Part shown: positions 17,935 to 27,526 of the stretch, piece by piece
Position numbering within the stretch: the first letter of the stretch is position 1
Layout: each line of letters begins with the position of its first letter
Assembly (NCBI GenBank): GCA_963819845.1
Contig: CAWFXQ010000012.1
Location: forward strand, 62,001-126,000
Source of the DNA: DATAGF01 sp963819845
GTDB taxonomy: Bacteria > Actinomycetota > Thermoleophilia > Miltoncostaeales > Miltoncostaeaceae
Direction: 5' to 3'
Length of the DNA: 64,000 bases
Notes under the pieces: model-generated
Database searches by the model: none
The model's input: the letters and a program-made list of their open reading frames with translations, nothing else
Told to the model about the DNA's origin: nothing
Made by a program: the position numbers and the translations under genes

Positions 17935-18201
17935 CGGCGCTCCTGGGCTTCGTGTCGGTGTGGCGCGAGCCTAGCTCCTGCCCCGGCCGCGAGCCGGCAA
18001 GGGATTGGCTCGTTCCTCCCGGGAACCGCGAGACCGCCCGCACCAGGGCGTCACCGCGCCGTGTAAGCCGGGGAGCGTGAGCAGGCGAGGGCTGGCACGG
18101 AGGAGTAGCCGCACTTGGGCTTGGGCGCTCGACAAGCGCTCAAGAAGCTCTCCAAAGAGTCGATACCTCGGGAGTACTGGATTTCGACCAATGGAGAAGG
18201 C

Positions 18202-18624
18202 ATGTCCCGTCGCCGTCTCGCCACGGCGGTCGCCGCGGTCGCTGCTTCCGTGATCGTCGCCGCTCCCGCCGCAGCGATGGTCAACGTCAAGATCAACCCG
18301 GCGAAGCCGATCGTGGACGATTCAACGATCACCGTATCGATGAAGGTTCCTCGCACTCTGAAGGCTGGATACCACTGGCAAGCCTCCGTGCTTGGGGCCT
18401 CCTGTAGGTACGCCGCGAACCTCGTCTGGAAGGACTCCAAGCAGAAGCCGAAGAAGGGAAAGCTCCTCACGGTCAGGCTCAGCTCTTGGGACGACTTGAC
18501 CAACGGCGGCAGTGAGTGGTGCCAAGGCAAGTTCAACGTCATGATCAACACGGCACGCGACAGCGACGACTCGCCCGTCTCGCTCGTCGGAATGGGTGAC
18601 GGCCGCTTCTACGGCAAGCCCTAG
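18202..18624 (+). CDS. small secreted protein of unknown function
   Basis: A 140-aa protein. Residues 1-26 are a signal peptide (MSRRRLATAVAAVAASVIVAAPAAA). The mature part begins VNVKINPAKPIVDDSTITVS and is beta-rich, with two Cys (ASCRY, EWCQG) that may pair. The ATG at 18202 has GGAG 8 bp upstream; another ATG at 18190 is out of frame. Codon use is less GC-biased than in neighbours, which suits acquired DNA. The 287 bp that follow to 18911 hold nothing I can recognise. Confidence 0.6.
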   Translation: MSRRRLATAVAAVAASVIVAAPAAAMVNVKINPAKPIVDDSTITVSMKVPRTLKAGYHWQASVLGASCRYAANLVWKDSKQKPKKGKLLTVRLSSWDDLTNGGSEWCQGKFNVMINTARDSDDSPVSLVGMGDGRFYGKP

Positions 18625-18911
18625 CGGGATCGTTCGCGGGTCCCGCGTCGCAGTTCGATGAGGGCAAGGCGCTCTCGGCCGAAGATGAGCAGGCCGGGCT
18701 AGCAAGACCGAGGGCGGGCCACTCCCCAAGGAAAGTGGTCCGCCTTACGTCCGGGCTCACGAGGTAGTCTGCCCCCGACCGCGCAGAACGCGCGTTCGGG
18801 CCGAGCACGGCAAGACGGCCGCCCGCCGTACGCTAGACTCCGGTGCCCCCGGCGGGCGCCTGCGCGCCGCCCTGAGGGCTCGCGAGCACGTCGGGGTGAG
18901 ACGAGGGAACC

Positions 18912-20480
18912 ATGGCTCGCACCCCCCTCGCACACCGGCTGCAGGGCATCGCGGCGCGCGCGGAGATGTCGGCGCGCGAGCTCGAGGCCGGCGGCCCCGT
19001 CGAGGGAGCGCACACACGGCGGGACTTCCTGCGCCGTGCCGGCGCGGCCGGGCTGGGGGCGGCTGCGTTGACCGCGTTCTCCGGGGCGCTCCCGCATGCT
19101 CGCGCCGCGCCCGGGCCGCGGATCGTGATCGCGGGCGGCGGCCTGGCCGGGCTGACCGCGGCCTACCGGCTCAAGCAGGCGGGCTACGCGGCCGAGGTCC
19201 ACGACGCCTCGAGCCGCCTCGGCGGGCGCTGCTGGACGCGCCGCGGCGGCTTCGTTGACGAGCAGCTCACCGAGCGCGGCGGCGAGTTCATCGATACGGG
19301 GCACCGGGAGATCCGCCGGCTCATCAGGGAGCTCGGGCTTGCGCTCGTCAACCTTCTCGCCGCCGAGCAGGCCGGGACGGAGCCCCTCCACTACTTCGAC
19401 GGGCAGCCATACACCGATACGCAGGCGACCCAGGACTACCGTGAGGTGCGCCCGGCGCTGCGGCGCGACGTGAACGCCGCCGGCTATCCGACCACCTACC
19501 TCTCCTCGACGGCGCGCGGCCGCGAGCTGGACCGGACGTCGGTCGCGGAGTACATCGAGCAGGTCGTGCCCGGGGGGCGCGGCTCCCGCTTCGGCCAGCT
19601 GCTCGAGCTCGCCTACGTGACCGAGTACGGCGCCGAGGCGGGGGATCAGAGCTCGCTCAACCTGCTCTACCTGCTCGGCTTCTCTTCGCCGCAGTTCGAG
19701 ATCTTCGGCGAGTCGGACCAGCGCTTCCGGATCGACGGCGGCAACGACCGGCTCGTGGACGCCCTGGTCCAGGCGCTCTCGGGGCAGATCACCCGAGAGT
19801 CGGAGCTGATCGCGATCGAGCGTCGCTCGGGCGGCGGCTACGACCTGGCCTTCCAGCAGGGGCTCGCCGTCCGCACCGTCAGGGCCGACCGCGCGATCCT
19901 CGCGCTGCCCTTCTCGATCCTCCGGTCCTCGGTCGATTACTCGCGCGCCGGCTTCAAGCCGCTCAAGCGGACCGCGATCCGCGAGCAGGGGATGGGCGCC
20001 AACGCGAAGCTCGCCGCCCAGTTCAGCGAGCGCCGCTGGGAGGACCTCGGCTGCAACGGCGAGACCTTCGCCGACACGGGCTACCAGTCCAGCTGGGACG
20101 CAAGCCGGGGCCAGGCAGGCAGGGCCGGCATCCTCCTCAACTACACCGGCGGGGCGGCGGCGGTCGGCTTCACTGGCAACGCCGACGCGCTGGCGCGTCG
20201 CTTCGCCCGGCAGATCGATCCCGTGCTGCCGGGGATCCGGCCCCTGTACAACGGTCGCGCGGCGCTCGACCACTGGCCGAGCAATCCCCTGAGCAGGGGC
20301 TCCTACTCCTTCTGGAAGGTCGGCCAGTACACGAGGTTCGCCGGTGTCGAGAGCGAGGTCGAGGACGAGTGCCACTTCGCCGGCGAGCACACCTCGCTCG
20401 ACTTCCAGGGCTACCTAAACGGCGCCGTGCAGTCGGGCGAGCGCGCGGCCGAGGAGGTGGTGGCCGCGCTCGGCGGGTGA
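18912..20480 (+). CDS. Tat-exported flavin amine oxidase
   Basis: A 522-aa protein. Residues 36-66 are a Tat signal (THTRRDFLRRAG-like, then GLGAAALTAFSGALPHARA). The FAD-binding start is IVIAGGGLAGLTAAYRLKQAGY near residue 72, followed by RLGGRCWT, and the C-terminal FAD motif is CHFAGEHTSLDFQGYLNGAVQSGERAAEEV. This is the monoamine/L-amino-acid/polyamine oxidase family, oxidising an amine to aldehyde plus ammonia and peroxide outside the membrane; the substrate cannot be read from sequence. It ends 161 bp before the second tRNA repeat and is the last gene of segment 1. Confidence 0.88.
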   Translation: MARTPLAHRLQGIAARAEMSARELEAGGPVEGAHTRRDFLRRAGAAGLGAAALTAFSGALPHARAAPGPRIVIAGGGLAGLTAAYRLKQAGYAAEVHDASSRLGGRCWTRRGGFVDEQLTERGGEFIDTGHREIRRLIRELGLALVNLLAAEQAGTEPLHYFDGQPYTDTQATQDYREVRPALRRDVNAAGYPTTYLSSTARGRELDRTSVAEYIEQVVPGGRGSRFGQLLELAYVTEYGAEAGDQSSLNLLYLLGFSSPQFEIFGESDQRFRIDGGNDRLVDALVQALSGQITRESELIAIERRSGGGYDLAFQQGLAVRTVRADRAILALPFSILRSSVDYSRAGFKPLKRTAIREQGMGANAKLAAQFSERRWEDLGCNGETFADTGYQSSWDASRGQAGRAGILLNYTGGAAAVGFTGNADALARRFARQIDPVLPGIRPLYNGRAALDHWPSNPLSRGSYSFWKVGQYTRFAGVESEVEDECHFAGEHTSLDFQGYLNGAVQSGERAAEEVVAALGG

Positions 20481-20509
20481 TCGTCCCTGGACGTCGCGAA
20501 GCGGCCCCG

Positions 20510-20629
20510 GGGGTGGCAACAGGGTGGCAACAAGACGGGCAGAGACGGCCCGAGACCGACGCGCCGCTGCGAGACCGAGATCCCGCTCTCGAGGGGGAAA
20601 TCGCGAGACGACCCGAGACGCGCCGAGAC
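20510..20629. repeat. attachment arm region with 10-bp-phased GAGAC repeats (copy 1)
   Basis: It begins with a tandem GGGTGGCAACA and then holds GAGAC at 20542, 20552, 20571, 20605, 20615 and 20625. The last three are exactly 10 bp apart, so they sit on one face of the helix, and the final one starts 17 bp before the tRNA repeat. This is the layout expected of tyrosine-integrase arm-type sites beside an att core. Confidence 0.55.
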
Positions 20630-20641
20630 CGCGCGCGGGTG

Positions 20642-20686
20642 CTTTTAATCCCAAGGTCGCAGGTTCGATCCCTGCACGGCCCATCG
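20642..20686 (+). repeat. tRNA-Lys 3' repeat, att site (copy 1)
   Basis: 45 bp identical to the 3' part of the tRNA-Lys gene, from CTTTTAATCCC in the anticodon loop to three bases past its end. The 5' half of the tRNA is missing, so this is an attachment-site scar and not a gene. Confidence 0.85.
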
Positions 20687-20801
20687 GGGGGCCGGTTTAG
20701 CCTCGCCGAACTCCGGCGGGCGCTCACGGGAAGCGCAAAGGCTCGGCCACCGCGCGCCGGCGACCACCCGACGTCCCTGTCGGGTCTTCACGCGGTGGAA
20801 C

Positions 20802-21689
20802 TCACGGACTGACGGCGGCGGGCGGCACGCACACCACCAGCGCGCCCGGCACCACGCGGATCTTGAGGCTCCGCACCTTCTCGCGGTCGCCGCCGTCGAC
20901 CTGGTAGAGCACCTCCCGGTCGAAGCGCACCCTGATCTTGCGGGCCTTGGTGGTGCGCGCGTAGGGCCCGTCGTCCACCGTCGTGACCGCCACCCGCGCC
21001 ATGGTGCGCATGGTCGCGAGGGCGCCCGTCGCGGTGAGCACGCCCAGCTCGAGCATGCCGTCGTCCTCGTGCGAGTCCTCGAACAGCTCGAGGCCGGCGA
21101 AGAGCTTGCCGACGTTCCCGGCGATCACGCAGTTCGCCGGCCCGTTGTACCACGTCGTGCCCTCCACCGAGACCGTGGCCGTGAACGGCTCGGCACGCAG
21201 GTTCTTCAGGCCGGTCCAGACGTAGCTCAGCCGCCCGAGGCGGTCCTTCAGGCCGCCGTCGGCGTCCGCGATCATCCGCGCGTCCAGCCCCGCGCCGGCC
21301 ATGACGGCGAACGTCTCGCCGTTGATCCGGCCGATGTCGATCCTCTTCCGGTCGCCGCGCAGGCCCACGTCGACCGCCCCCTCCACGTCCTTCGGGATCC
21401 CGAGGCTCGCGGCCAGGAGGTTCGCCGTCCCGGCGGGCAGCAGGGCGATGGGGGTGTCCGCGCCGTCGAGCGCGTCGATCGACCGCTGCGCCATGCCGTC
21501 GCCGCCCCAGACGAAGATGAGGTCGGCGCCCCACTCCAGCGCCTCCCGCACCTGCTTCGGGGCCTTGCGGCTCTTCGGCACCTCGCGCCATTGCAGGTCG
21601 TGGACGCCCCGGCGCTCGAGGATGGCGCGCAGCTCCGGGAGGCCCCCGCCGAACGTCTTGCCCCGGTGCGCGATCACCGCGACCTTCAC
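20802..21689 (-). CDS. diacylglycerol/sphingosine kinase-type lipid kinase
   Basis: A 295-aa protein of the DAGK catalytic family, which phosphorylates a lipid hydroxyl with ATP. It starts MKVAVIAHRGKTFGGGLPEL; the nucleotide site reads VWGGDGMAQRS (usual GGDGT, here GGDGM) and LLPAGTANLLAASLGIP. The second half is the beta-sandwich domain. The GTG start at 21689 overlaps the PAP2 stop (GTGA), so kinase and phosphatase are coupled: together they could interconvert a lipid and its phosphate. Confidence 0.85.
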   Translation of the reverse strand: MKVAVIAHRGKTFGGGLPELRAILERRGVHDLQWREVPKSRKAPKQVREALEWGADLIFVWGGDGMAQRSIDALDGADTPIALLPAGTANLLAASLGIPKDVEGAVDVGLRGDRKRIDIGRINGETFAVMAGAGLDARMIADADGGLKDRLGRLSYVWTGLKNLRAEPFTATVSVEGTTWYNGPANCVIAGNVGKLFAGLELFEDSHEDDGMLELGVLTATGALATMRTMARVAVTTVDDGPYARTTKARKIRVRFDREVLYQVDGGDREKVRSLKIRVVPGALVVCVPPAAVSP

Positions 21690-22507
21690 GACGGCGCCTG
21701 CGCGCGCTCGCGGCGCGCCCTCACGTGTCCGTACACGCGGATCGCGATCAGTGCCACCGCCAGACACCCGAGGCCGAGGAGCAGCCCGCCGAGGGCGTCG
21801 ATCGGGTGGTGCATCCCGCGGTACATGCGCGACAGCGCGACGCCGAGCACCGCGAGCATCGCGATCGTCCAGACGATGGCGGAGACGAACCGGCGGCGCG
21901 CCCACGAGCTGATGATCATGGCGAGGCCGACGTACGTGACCGTCGTCGCTGCGACGTGGCCCGAGGGGAAGCTCTCGTCCATCGGCAGGTGGTCGTCCAG
22001 CCGCGGCACGTCGGGCCGCTCGCGCGGTCCCACCCAGGCGGCGAGGCGGTACAGGGTCAGCTCGATCACGATCGCCGTGATCAGGAACACGCCGATGCGG
22101 GCCCGCCGCACGGCCAGCGACACGATCACCGTCAGCGCGACCAGCGCCGGGACGACCGGTACGTCGCCGATCCGCGAGCCGATGTCGGAGAGATCCGTGC
22201 GGAACGGGGTGCGCCGCTCGTTGAGCCACTCCGGGAACCACTCGTCGGCGTCGGCGACCGCGGTCCAGTCGAGCAGCACCTTCGTGACCAGCAGCGCCAG
22301 CACCGACATGACCGCCGCCAGGAGGGCCCAGCCGACGAGCGTGGTGACGCTCCAGGCGGCGACGGGACCGCCGTGCCAGCGGTCGGCGACGCTCGTCGCC
22401 AACCCCCCGGGCCGCGGCTCGACGACCGTCGCGTCGGCGCGGCGTCGATGGGCCGTCTCGTCGGGACGAGCGGCGGCCGGTCCGGAGGCCCCACTCACAG
22501 TTGCCAC
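21686..22507 (-). CDS. PAP2-family membrane lipid phosphatase
   Basis: A 273-aa integral membrane phosphatase of the PAP2 superfamily with six helices. The active-site motifs are RERPDVPRLDD (first), SFPSGHVAA (second) and SRMYRGMHHPIDALGG (third, with the catalytic His). It removes phosphate from phosphatidic acid, undecaprenyl-PP or similar lipids. The GTG at 22507 is chosen so that it does not overlap the divergent PAP2 gene; starts at 22498 or 22591 are possible. The N-terminal about 40 residues are disordered. Confidence 0.85.
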   Translation of the reverse strand: MATVSGASGPAAARPDETAHRRRADATVVEPRPGGLATSVADRWHGGPVAAWSVTTLVGWALLAAVMSVLALLVTKVLLDWTAVADADEWFPEWLNERRTPFRTDLSDIGSRIGDVPVVPALVALTVIVSLAVRRARIGVFLITAIVIELTLYRLAAWVGPRERPDVPRLDDHLPMDESFPSGHVAATTVTYVGLAMIISSWARRRFVSAIVWTIAMLAVLGVALSRMYRGMHHPIDALGGLLLGLGCLAVALIAIRVYGHVRARRERAQAPS

Positions 22508-22571
22508 GGCCGGACCTTCCCCCGCGTCTGGTGGGAGGAAACCTCCCCGCGTGGGAACCTGACCGACACCG

Positions 22572-23498
22572 ATGCCGGCCCTGGTCCTCATCGTCGTCGC
22601 GGTCGTCAGCGGCGTCCTCGCGTGGGCCGTCGCGCGCCGTTACCCCTACGACGTTCCCGGCTCCGCCACGGCGCAGCCCGTGACCGCCGCGATTCGCCGG
22701 TCCGCCGAGCACCACCGCGGGCTCCGGCGGTGGCTCCGGGCCCGCCGCGACCCCCGCGTCGCGACCGGGCTCCTGCTCACCCTGGCCGCCGCGGTGGTCG
22801 TGGGCGCCGGGCTCGTGATCGGGGTCCTCGCCTACCTGGTGCGCGGCAACGATGCGCTGCGCCACATCGACAACGGCGCCGCCCGGTGGGGCCGCGAGCA
22901 CGCGTCCGAGGTCTCCGACGCGATCGTGGACGGCGCCACCCAGCTCGGCGAGACGTGGTTCGTGATCGTCGCGGGCCTCCTGGTGGCCGCGTTCGAGTGG
23001 CGGCGCGGCTCGAGCCGGCTCGTCGCGCCGTTCCTCGTCGTCGTGGTCGCCGGGGACAAGCTCCTGACGACGGGGATCAAGGAACTCGCCAACCGCGCGC
23101 GGCCGACGCTCGAGCCGATCGCCGAGACGCTCGGCCCCTCGTTCCCGAGCGGTCACTCGTCCACCGCCGCCGCCTTCTTCGCCGCGGCGGCCCTGGTGCT
23201 TGGGCGGGGGCGGTCGCCCCGGACGCGGGCCCTCATCGCGGGGGCGGCGGTGGCGCTCGCCGTGGCGGTCGCCGCCAGCCGGGTGCTGCTCGCCGTCCAC
23301 TGGACGAGCGACGTCGTGGCGGGGCTCGCCCTCGGCGGGGCGTGGTTCGCCCTCTGCGCGGTTGCCGTCGGCGGCCGGCTCCTGCGGTTCGGGGCGACCG
23401 CCGAGCGCGTGCAGCGGCGGACGCGGGCGAGGTCGGGCGCGCCGCACGGATCAGAGGTGTCAAACCGACTGCGCGGGGGAACCCACGGTCCACGATGA
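22572..23498 (+). CDS. second PAP2-family membrane lipid phosphatase
   Basis: A 308-aa membrane protein; one helix at the very N-terminus, then the PAP2 core. Motifs are KELANRARPTLEP, SFPSGHSSTAAA and SRVLLAVHWTSDVVAG. It is divergent from the other PAP2 gene (64-bp gap) and only distantly similar to it, so this is not a simple duplication. Its stop overlaps the DUF1206 start by 4 bp (ATGA). Confidence 0.87.
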   Translation: MPALVLIVVAVVSGVLAWAVARRYPYDVPGSATAQPVTAAIRRSAEHHRGLRRWLRARRDPRVATGLLLTLAAAVVVGAGLVIGVLAYLVRGNDALRHIDNGAARWGREHASEVSDAIVDGATQLGETWFVIVAGLLVAAFEWRRGSSRLVAPFLVVVVAGDKLLTTGIKELANRARPTLEPIAETLGPSFPSGHSSTAAAFFAAAALVLGRGRSPRTRALIAGAAVALAVAVAASRVLLAVHWTSDVVAGLALGGAWFALCAVAVGGRLLRFGATAERVQRRTRARSGAPHGSEVSNRLRGGTHGPR

Positions 23499-24310
23499 CC
23501 ACTGCACACCGGACCGCGCACGAGGTCACCGCCGGCAGGAACTTCGAGCGCTTCGCACGCACGGGGTACGTCGCCCGCGGGGTCCTCTACATCCTGATGG
23601 GTGTCCTCGCCATCGAGCTCGCGCGCGGGGAGGCGTCGGAGCAGCCGAACCAGGAGGGCGCGTTCCGCCTGGTGGCCGAGCAGACCTTCGGCCGCGCCCT
23701 GCTGGTGCTCATCGCGATCGGGCTGCTCGGGTACACGGCCCTCCGGTTCACGCAGGCCTTCATCGGCCGGACGCCGGAGGCCGGGCGCCACGGCGCGGGC
23801 GAGCGCATCTCGGCGTTCGCTAGTGGGTGCGCGTACGCGATCTTCTTCGCGCTGGCGATCAGCGTCCTCGTCGGCTCGGCCGGCGGCACCAGCGGCGGGG
23901 AGCCGAAGCAGGCCACCGCCGACATCCTCGGCTGGACGGGCGGCCGCTGGATCGTGCTCGTCGCCGGCATCCTGTTTGCGGGCGTCGCCCTCTATCAGGG
24001 CTGGATGGGCGCGAGCCGCCACTTCCTGAAGTACACGAAGACCGAGCGGATGTCGCGGACGGGCCTGCGGAACTTCACCGTCCTGGGCGTGGTCGGCCAC
24101 ATCGCGCGCGCCGTCGTGTTCGGCTTGGTCGCGATCTTCCTGATCAAGGCGGCCGTCGAGTACGACCCGCAGGAGGCGGTGGGCATCGACGGCGCCCTCC
24201 AGCGCCTCCAGGACGAGGCGTACGGGACGGTCGCGCTGGTCGCGGTGGCGATCGGGCTCATCGCCTTCGGCGTCTACTCGGTGGTGGACGCCCGCTACCG
24301 CAAGATCTGA
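23495..24310 (+). CDS. DUF1206 membrane protein
   Basis: A 271-aa protein with six helices in three repeats of about 80 residues; each repeat starts with an R-G/A-h-h-h pattern (ARTGYVARGVLYILMG; GERISAFASGCAYAIFFA; GVVGHIARAVVFGLVA) and the last ends YSVVDARYRKI. This matches DUF1206, whose function is unknown. Coupled to the PAP2 gene upstream. The setting with two lipid phosphatases and a lipid kinase suggests a membrane-lipid role, which is inference only. Confidence 0.82.
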   Translation: MTTAHRTAHEVTAGRNFERFARTGYVARGVLYILMGVLAIELARGEASEQPNQEGAFRLVAEQTFGRALLVLIAIGLLGYTALRFTQAFIGRTPEAGRHGAGERISAFASGCAYAIFFALAISVLVGSAGGTSGGEPKQATADILGWTGGRWIVLVAGILFAGVALYQGWMGASRHFLKYTKTERMSRTGLRNFTVLGVVGHIARAVVFGLVAIFLIKAAVEYDPQEAVGIDGALQRLQDEAYGTVALVAVAIGLIAFGVYSVVDARYRKI

Positions 24311-24319
24311 CCGAAACCC

Positions 24320-24500
24320 CTAGCAGTCCCCCAGCGGGTTGAGCAGGTCCTCCCGCCCGTCGAACGCGAACAGCAGCAGGTTGACCATCCGGAACGTGTC
24401 CGGGTCGGGCCGCCTCGCGGGCGCGCGCCTGGGCGAGACCCCGCTCCAGCAGCGCGCGGAGGGCCGGGTCGCGCGTCGTTGCACCGGCTCCAGGGCATTC
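24320..24500 (-). pseudogene. remnant of a small protein (frameshifted)
   Basis: Start ATG near 24500 (MNALEPVQ). A -1 shift gives TTRDPALRALLERGLAQARA and a +1 shift brings the end DTFRMVNLLLFAFDGREDLL and a TAG at 24322. Joined length is about 60 aa. Coding sense is suggestive only. It sits between the DUF1206 gene and the orphan arm array in a 378-bp stretch that otherwise has no gene. Confidence 0.25.
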
Positions 24501-24523
24501 ATCGCCCCGCCGGAGTGACAATG

Positions 24524-24558
24524 AGGTGACAACGAGACCGGCAGAGACGACCCGAGAC
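24524..24558. repeat. orphan 10-bp-phased GAGAC array (copy 3), no att core
   Basis: GGTGACAACGAGAC followed by GAGAC at 24534, 24544 and 24554, exactly 10 bp apart. The first 14 bp equal those at 28210 in the arm region before the third tRNA copy. The proximal half of the arm and the tRNA core are absent, so this looks like a deleted or abandoned attachment site inside segment 2. Confidence 0.5.
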
Positions 24559-24688
24559 GACGGGCTTCAGCCGGGGGCGAAAACCCTCTGCGCGAGCCGC
24601 ACCCCCGCCGTCCGCCCTCCCCTTCGCCGCGACTCGCAAGCGAACGGTCTCACTGCCTCGCGCTCCGACCCCCGAGGCGGCGCCTGCA

Positions 24689-27526
24689 ATGCTGTGCGGG
24701 CAACCCGACGGGGGGCGGACGGGGGTGGTCTACCGGTTCGGCGACTGTGAGCTCGACACGGCTCGCTACGAGCTACGGCGGGCGGGCGTCCTACAGCGCC
24801 TCGAGCCCCAGGTCTTCGGCGTCCTGGCCTTCCTGGTCGCGCATCGCGATCGCGTGGTCACGCGAGACGAGCTCCTCGACGCGGTCTGGGGTCATCGCTT
24901 CGTCAGCGAGGCGACGATCAGCAGCCGGCTGAGGCTCGTCCGCCGCGCGGTCGGTGACTCGGGGGCGAGCCAGGGCATCATCCGGACGATCCGGGGCCGC
25001 GGCTACCGCTTCGTGACCGATGTCGTCGCATCCGACGACGCGACCGCGCGAGGCGCGGCGATGGTCGAGCGGGCGCCGGACCCGCCGCCGGCCCGGCGGC
25101 CCGCCGGCCGAGACGATGAGCTGCGTCACCTGCACCGCCAGCTGGACTCTGCGCTCGCCGGCACGGTGCAGGTCGTCTGGCTGGTGGGCGAGGCCGGAAT
25201 CGGCAAGAGCACCCTGCTCGAGGCGTTCCTGAGTGAGCTGGCCGGCGGCCGGGTCGGCGTCGCCCGAGGGCAGTGCATACGCCACCTCGGGGCGGGCGAG
25301 CCGTACATGCCGGTCCTCGAGGCGCTGACGCGGCTCGGCAGCGAGGACGGCGGTCAGCTGGAGCGGGCCCTTGCGCTCCACGCCCCGTCGTGGGCAGCGG
25401 ACCTGTCTTGGGCGGGCGACGCGCCCGATCCGGCGCCCCCGCCTGCGACGCCAAGCCACGAGCGACGCCTGCGCGAGCTCGTCGACGCGCTGCACGAGCT
25501 GGCCCGTCGCCGGCCCCTGGTGCTCGCGATCGAGGACCTCCACTGGAGCGATCCCTCGACCGTCGATCTGATCGCCATCCTGGCGCATCGACCGGATCCG
25601 GCGCCGCTCATGGTCGTGGCCACGTACCGGCCCGCCGATGCGCGGGCCGAGCTGCCGCCGCTCGTCGCGCTCGCCCGCGAGCACTCGCTGCGCGGGCGCG
25701 GCGCGCTGCTCGAGCTCGGGCCCCTGGACGAGACGGCGATCGCCGAGCACGTGGCCGCCCGCCTGGGGGCCGGCGAGGCGCAACCGGAGCTGGCCGAGCT
25801 GCTCCACCGGCGCACCGAGGGCAACCCGCTCTTCCTTGCCTGCGTGATGGACGCCTGGATCGCGAACGGCCTCCTGGGGGAGGGGATGGGCGACGCGCCG
25901 GCGTCGTCCGACCTGGTCGCGCTGGCCGGTGGCGTCCCCGAGAGTCTGCGGCAGCTGCTTGACGAGGAGATCCGCGCGCTCGACCCAGCCGATCAGGCGA
26001 TTCTCGAGGCCGCGGCGGTCACCGGGGTGACGTTTGCGGCGGCCGCGGCGGCATCCGGGGCCGACGCCGACGCCGAGGGGGTCGAGGCACGCCTGGCGGA
26101 GCTGGCGCGCGACGGGCGACTGGTGACGGCGGCGGGCGCGGAGGAATGGCCCGACGGGACGCTGTGCAGCCGCTTCTCGTTCATCCATCAGCTGCACCAG
26201 GAGGCGCTGTACGAGCGGATGCCGGCCGGCGCCCGGGCGGCCGCCCACCGGCGCGTCGGCGAGCGGCTCGAGCGCGCGTTGGGCGCGCTCGCACCGGATC
26301 GAGCGGTCGAGCTGGCCGACCACTTCGTCCGAGGGCGCGATCGCGCCCGGGCAGCTCGCTACCTCGCGCTTGCCGGACGGAGGGCGCTCGCCCGCTACGC
26401 GTGGCCCGAGGCGGTCGCCCATCTTCGTGCTGCCCGCGCCCAGCTCGCCGCGCAGGCGCCCGGCAGCCAACGCGACGCCGAGGAGCTCGAGCTCCAGCTC
26501 CTCCTGGCCCCGGCGGTGCTGGTTACGGAGGGGTGGGCGGAGCCGGAGGCTGAGCGCGCGTACGAGCGGGCGCGCGAGCTGGGCCGGGCGCTGGACGACG
26601 TCGAGTGCGCGATGGGCGCGACCTTCGGCCTGGCGGCGATCCACGAGATGCGTGGGAATTACCCGCGGTCGGAGGAGCTGCTGGAGGAGTGCCTGACGCT
26701 CGGCGGAGACTCGGACGACGTTGCCGACTTTCATGAGCTCCTCGCGTGCTCGCTCTTCCATCAGGGCGAGTTCGCCCGGGCGCTGGCCCACGCCGACCAA
26801 GGGGTGCTGGCCTCCCGGCCCCACCCCATCTCGCGGCTCACCGGCCCCTACGGCGAGGACCCGCTGGTGGGCTGCCACGACTGGGCAGCGCTGGCGCTCT
26901 TCTTTCTGGGTGATTCCCGCGCCGCCTCCTTGCGCATGGACGCCGCGCTCGAAACCGCGGCCGCGATGGGCCTCGGCCTGGCGACCTCCCGCACCGAGGC
27001 CGCCCGCCTGCGCCAGCTCGACGGCGACCGCGCCGCGGCCGCGACGACCGCTGCCGCGGCGCTCCACCTGGCGCGCGAGCACGGCTTCCCCTATCAGGCG
27101 GCGACGGCCGAGGTCCTGCTCGGCTGGAGCGAGGTGACGGCGGGACAAGGCGTGAACGGGCTCGAGCGGATGCGCCGCGGCCTCGACGAGCACGCGGCCA
27201 CCGGCGCCGCTGTCGACCGCCCCTACCTGCTGGGGCTGCACGCCCAGGCGCTGGCGGCCGTCGGACACGCGGACGAGGCGCTGGCCGTGCTCGACGAGGC
27301 GCTTGCGATGATCGATCGCGGGCGCCCGTTCTTCTACGAAGCCGAGCTGCGGCGGCTGCGGGGCGACCTGCGCCTGCGGGAGGGCGACCTCGCCGGGGCC
27401 GAGGCCGATCTCGAGGCGGCGATCGGCGTCGCCCGGCGACAGGGCTCGCCGGTTCTCGAGCGCCGCGCCCGGGACAGCCTGGGCGACGCGCAGCGCGTCG
27501 TCGAGCTCGGCAGCACGCCGGGCTGA
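24689..27526 (+). CDS. winged-helix DNA-binding, NTPase and TPR regulator
   Basis: A 945-aa protein. Residues 13-108 are a Trans_reg_C winged helix (YRFGDCELDTARYELRRAG, then RGRGYRFV at its end). An AAA/NTPase domain follows from about 145, with Walker A GEAGIGKST near 170 and Walker B VLAIEDLHWSD near 285. From about 580 the protein is helical TPR repeats. Such large STAND-like regulators respond to a ligand through the TPR part. ATG at 24689 is used; the in-frame GTG at 24725, preceded by a G-rich Shine-Dalgarno stretch, may be the true start. Single gene, target unknown. Confidence 0.82.
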   Translation: MLCGQPDGGRTGVVYRFGDCELDTARYELRRAGVLQRLEPQVFGVLAFLVAHRDRVVTRDELLDAVWGHRFVSEATISSRLRLVRRAVGDSGASQGIIRTIRGRGYRFVTDVVASDDATARGAAMVERAPDPPPARRPAGRDDELRHLHRQLDSALAGTVQVVWLVGEAGIGKSTLLEAFLSELAGGRVGVARGQCIRHLGAGEPYMPVLEALTRLGSEDGGQLERALALHAPSWAADLSWAGDAPDPAPPPATPSHERRLRELVDALHELARRRPLVLAIEDLHWSDPSTVDLIAILAHRPDPAPLMVVATYRPADARAELPPLVALAREHSLRGRGALLELGPLDETAIAEHVAARLGAGEAQPELAELLHRRTEGNPLFLACVMDAWIANGLLGEGMGDAPASSDLVALAGGVPESLRQLLDEEIRALDPADQAILEAAAVTGVTFAAAAAASGADADAEGVEARLAELARDGRLVTAAGAEEWPDGTLCSRFSFIHQLHQEALYERMPAGARAAAHRRVGERLERALGALAPDRAVELADHFVRGRDRARAARYLALAGRRALARYAWPEAVAHLRAARAQLAAQAPGSQRDAEELELQLLLAPAVLVTEGWAEPEAERAYERARELGRALDDVECAMGATFGLAAIHEMRGNYPRSEELLEECLTLGGDSDDVADFHELLACSLFHQGEFARALAHADQGVLASRPHPISRLTGPYGEDPLVGCHDWAALALFFLGDSRAASLRMDAALETAAAMGLGLATSRTEAARLRQLDGDRAAAATTAAAALHLAREHGFPYQAATAEVLLGWSEVTAGQGVNGLERMRRGLDEHAATGAAVDRPYLLGLHAQALAAVGHADEALAVLDEALAMIDRGRPFFYEAELRRLRGDLRLREGDLAGAEADLEAAIGVARRQGSPVLERRARDSLGDAQRVVELGSTPG

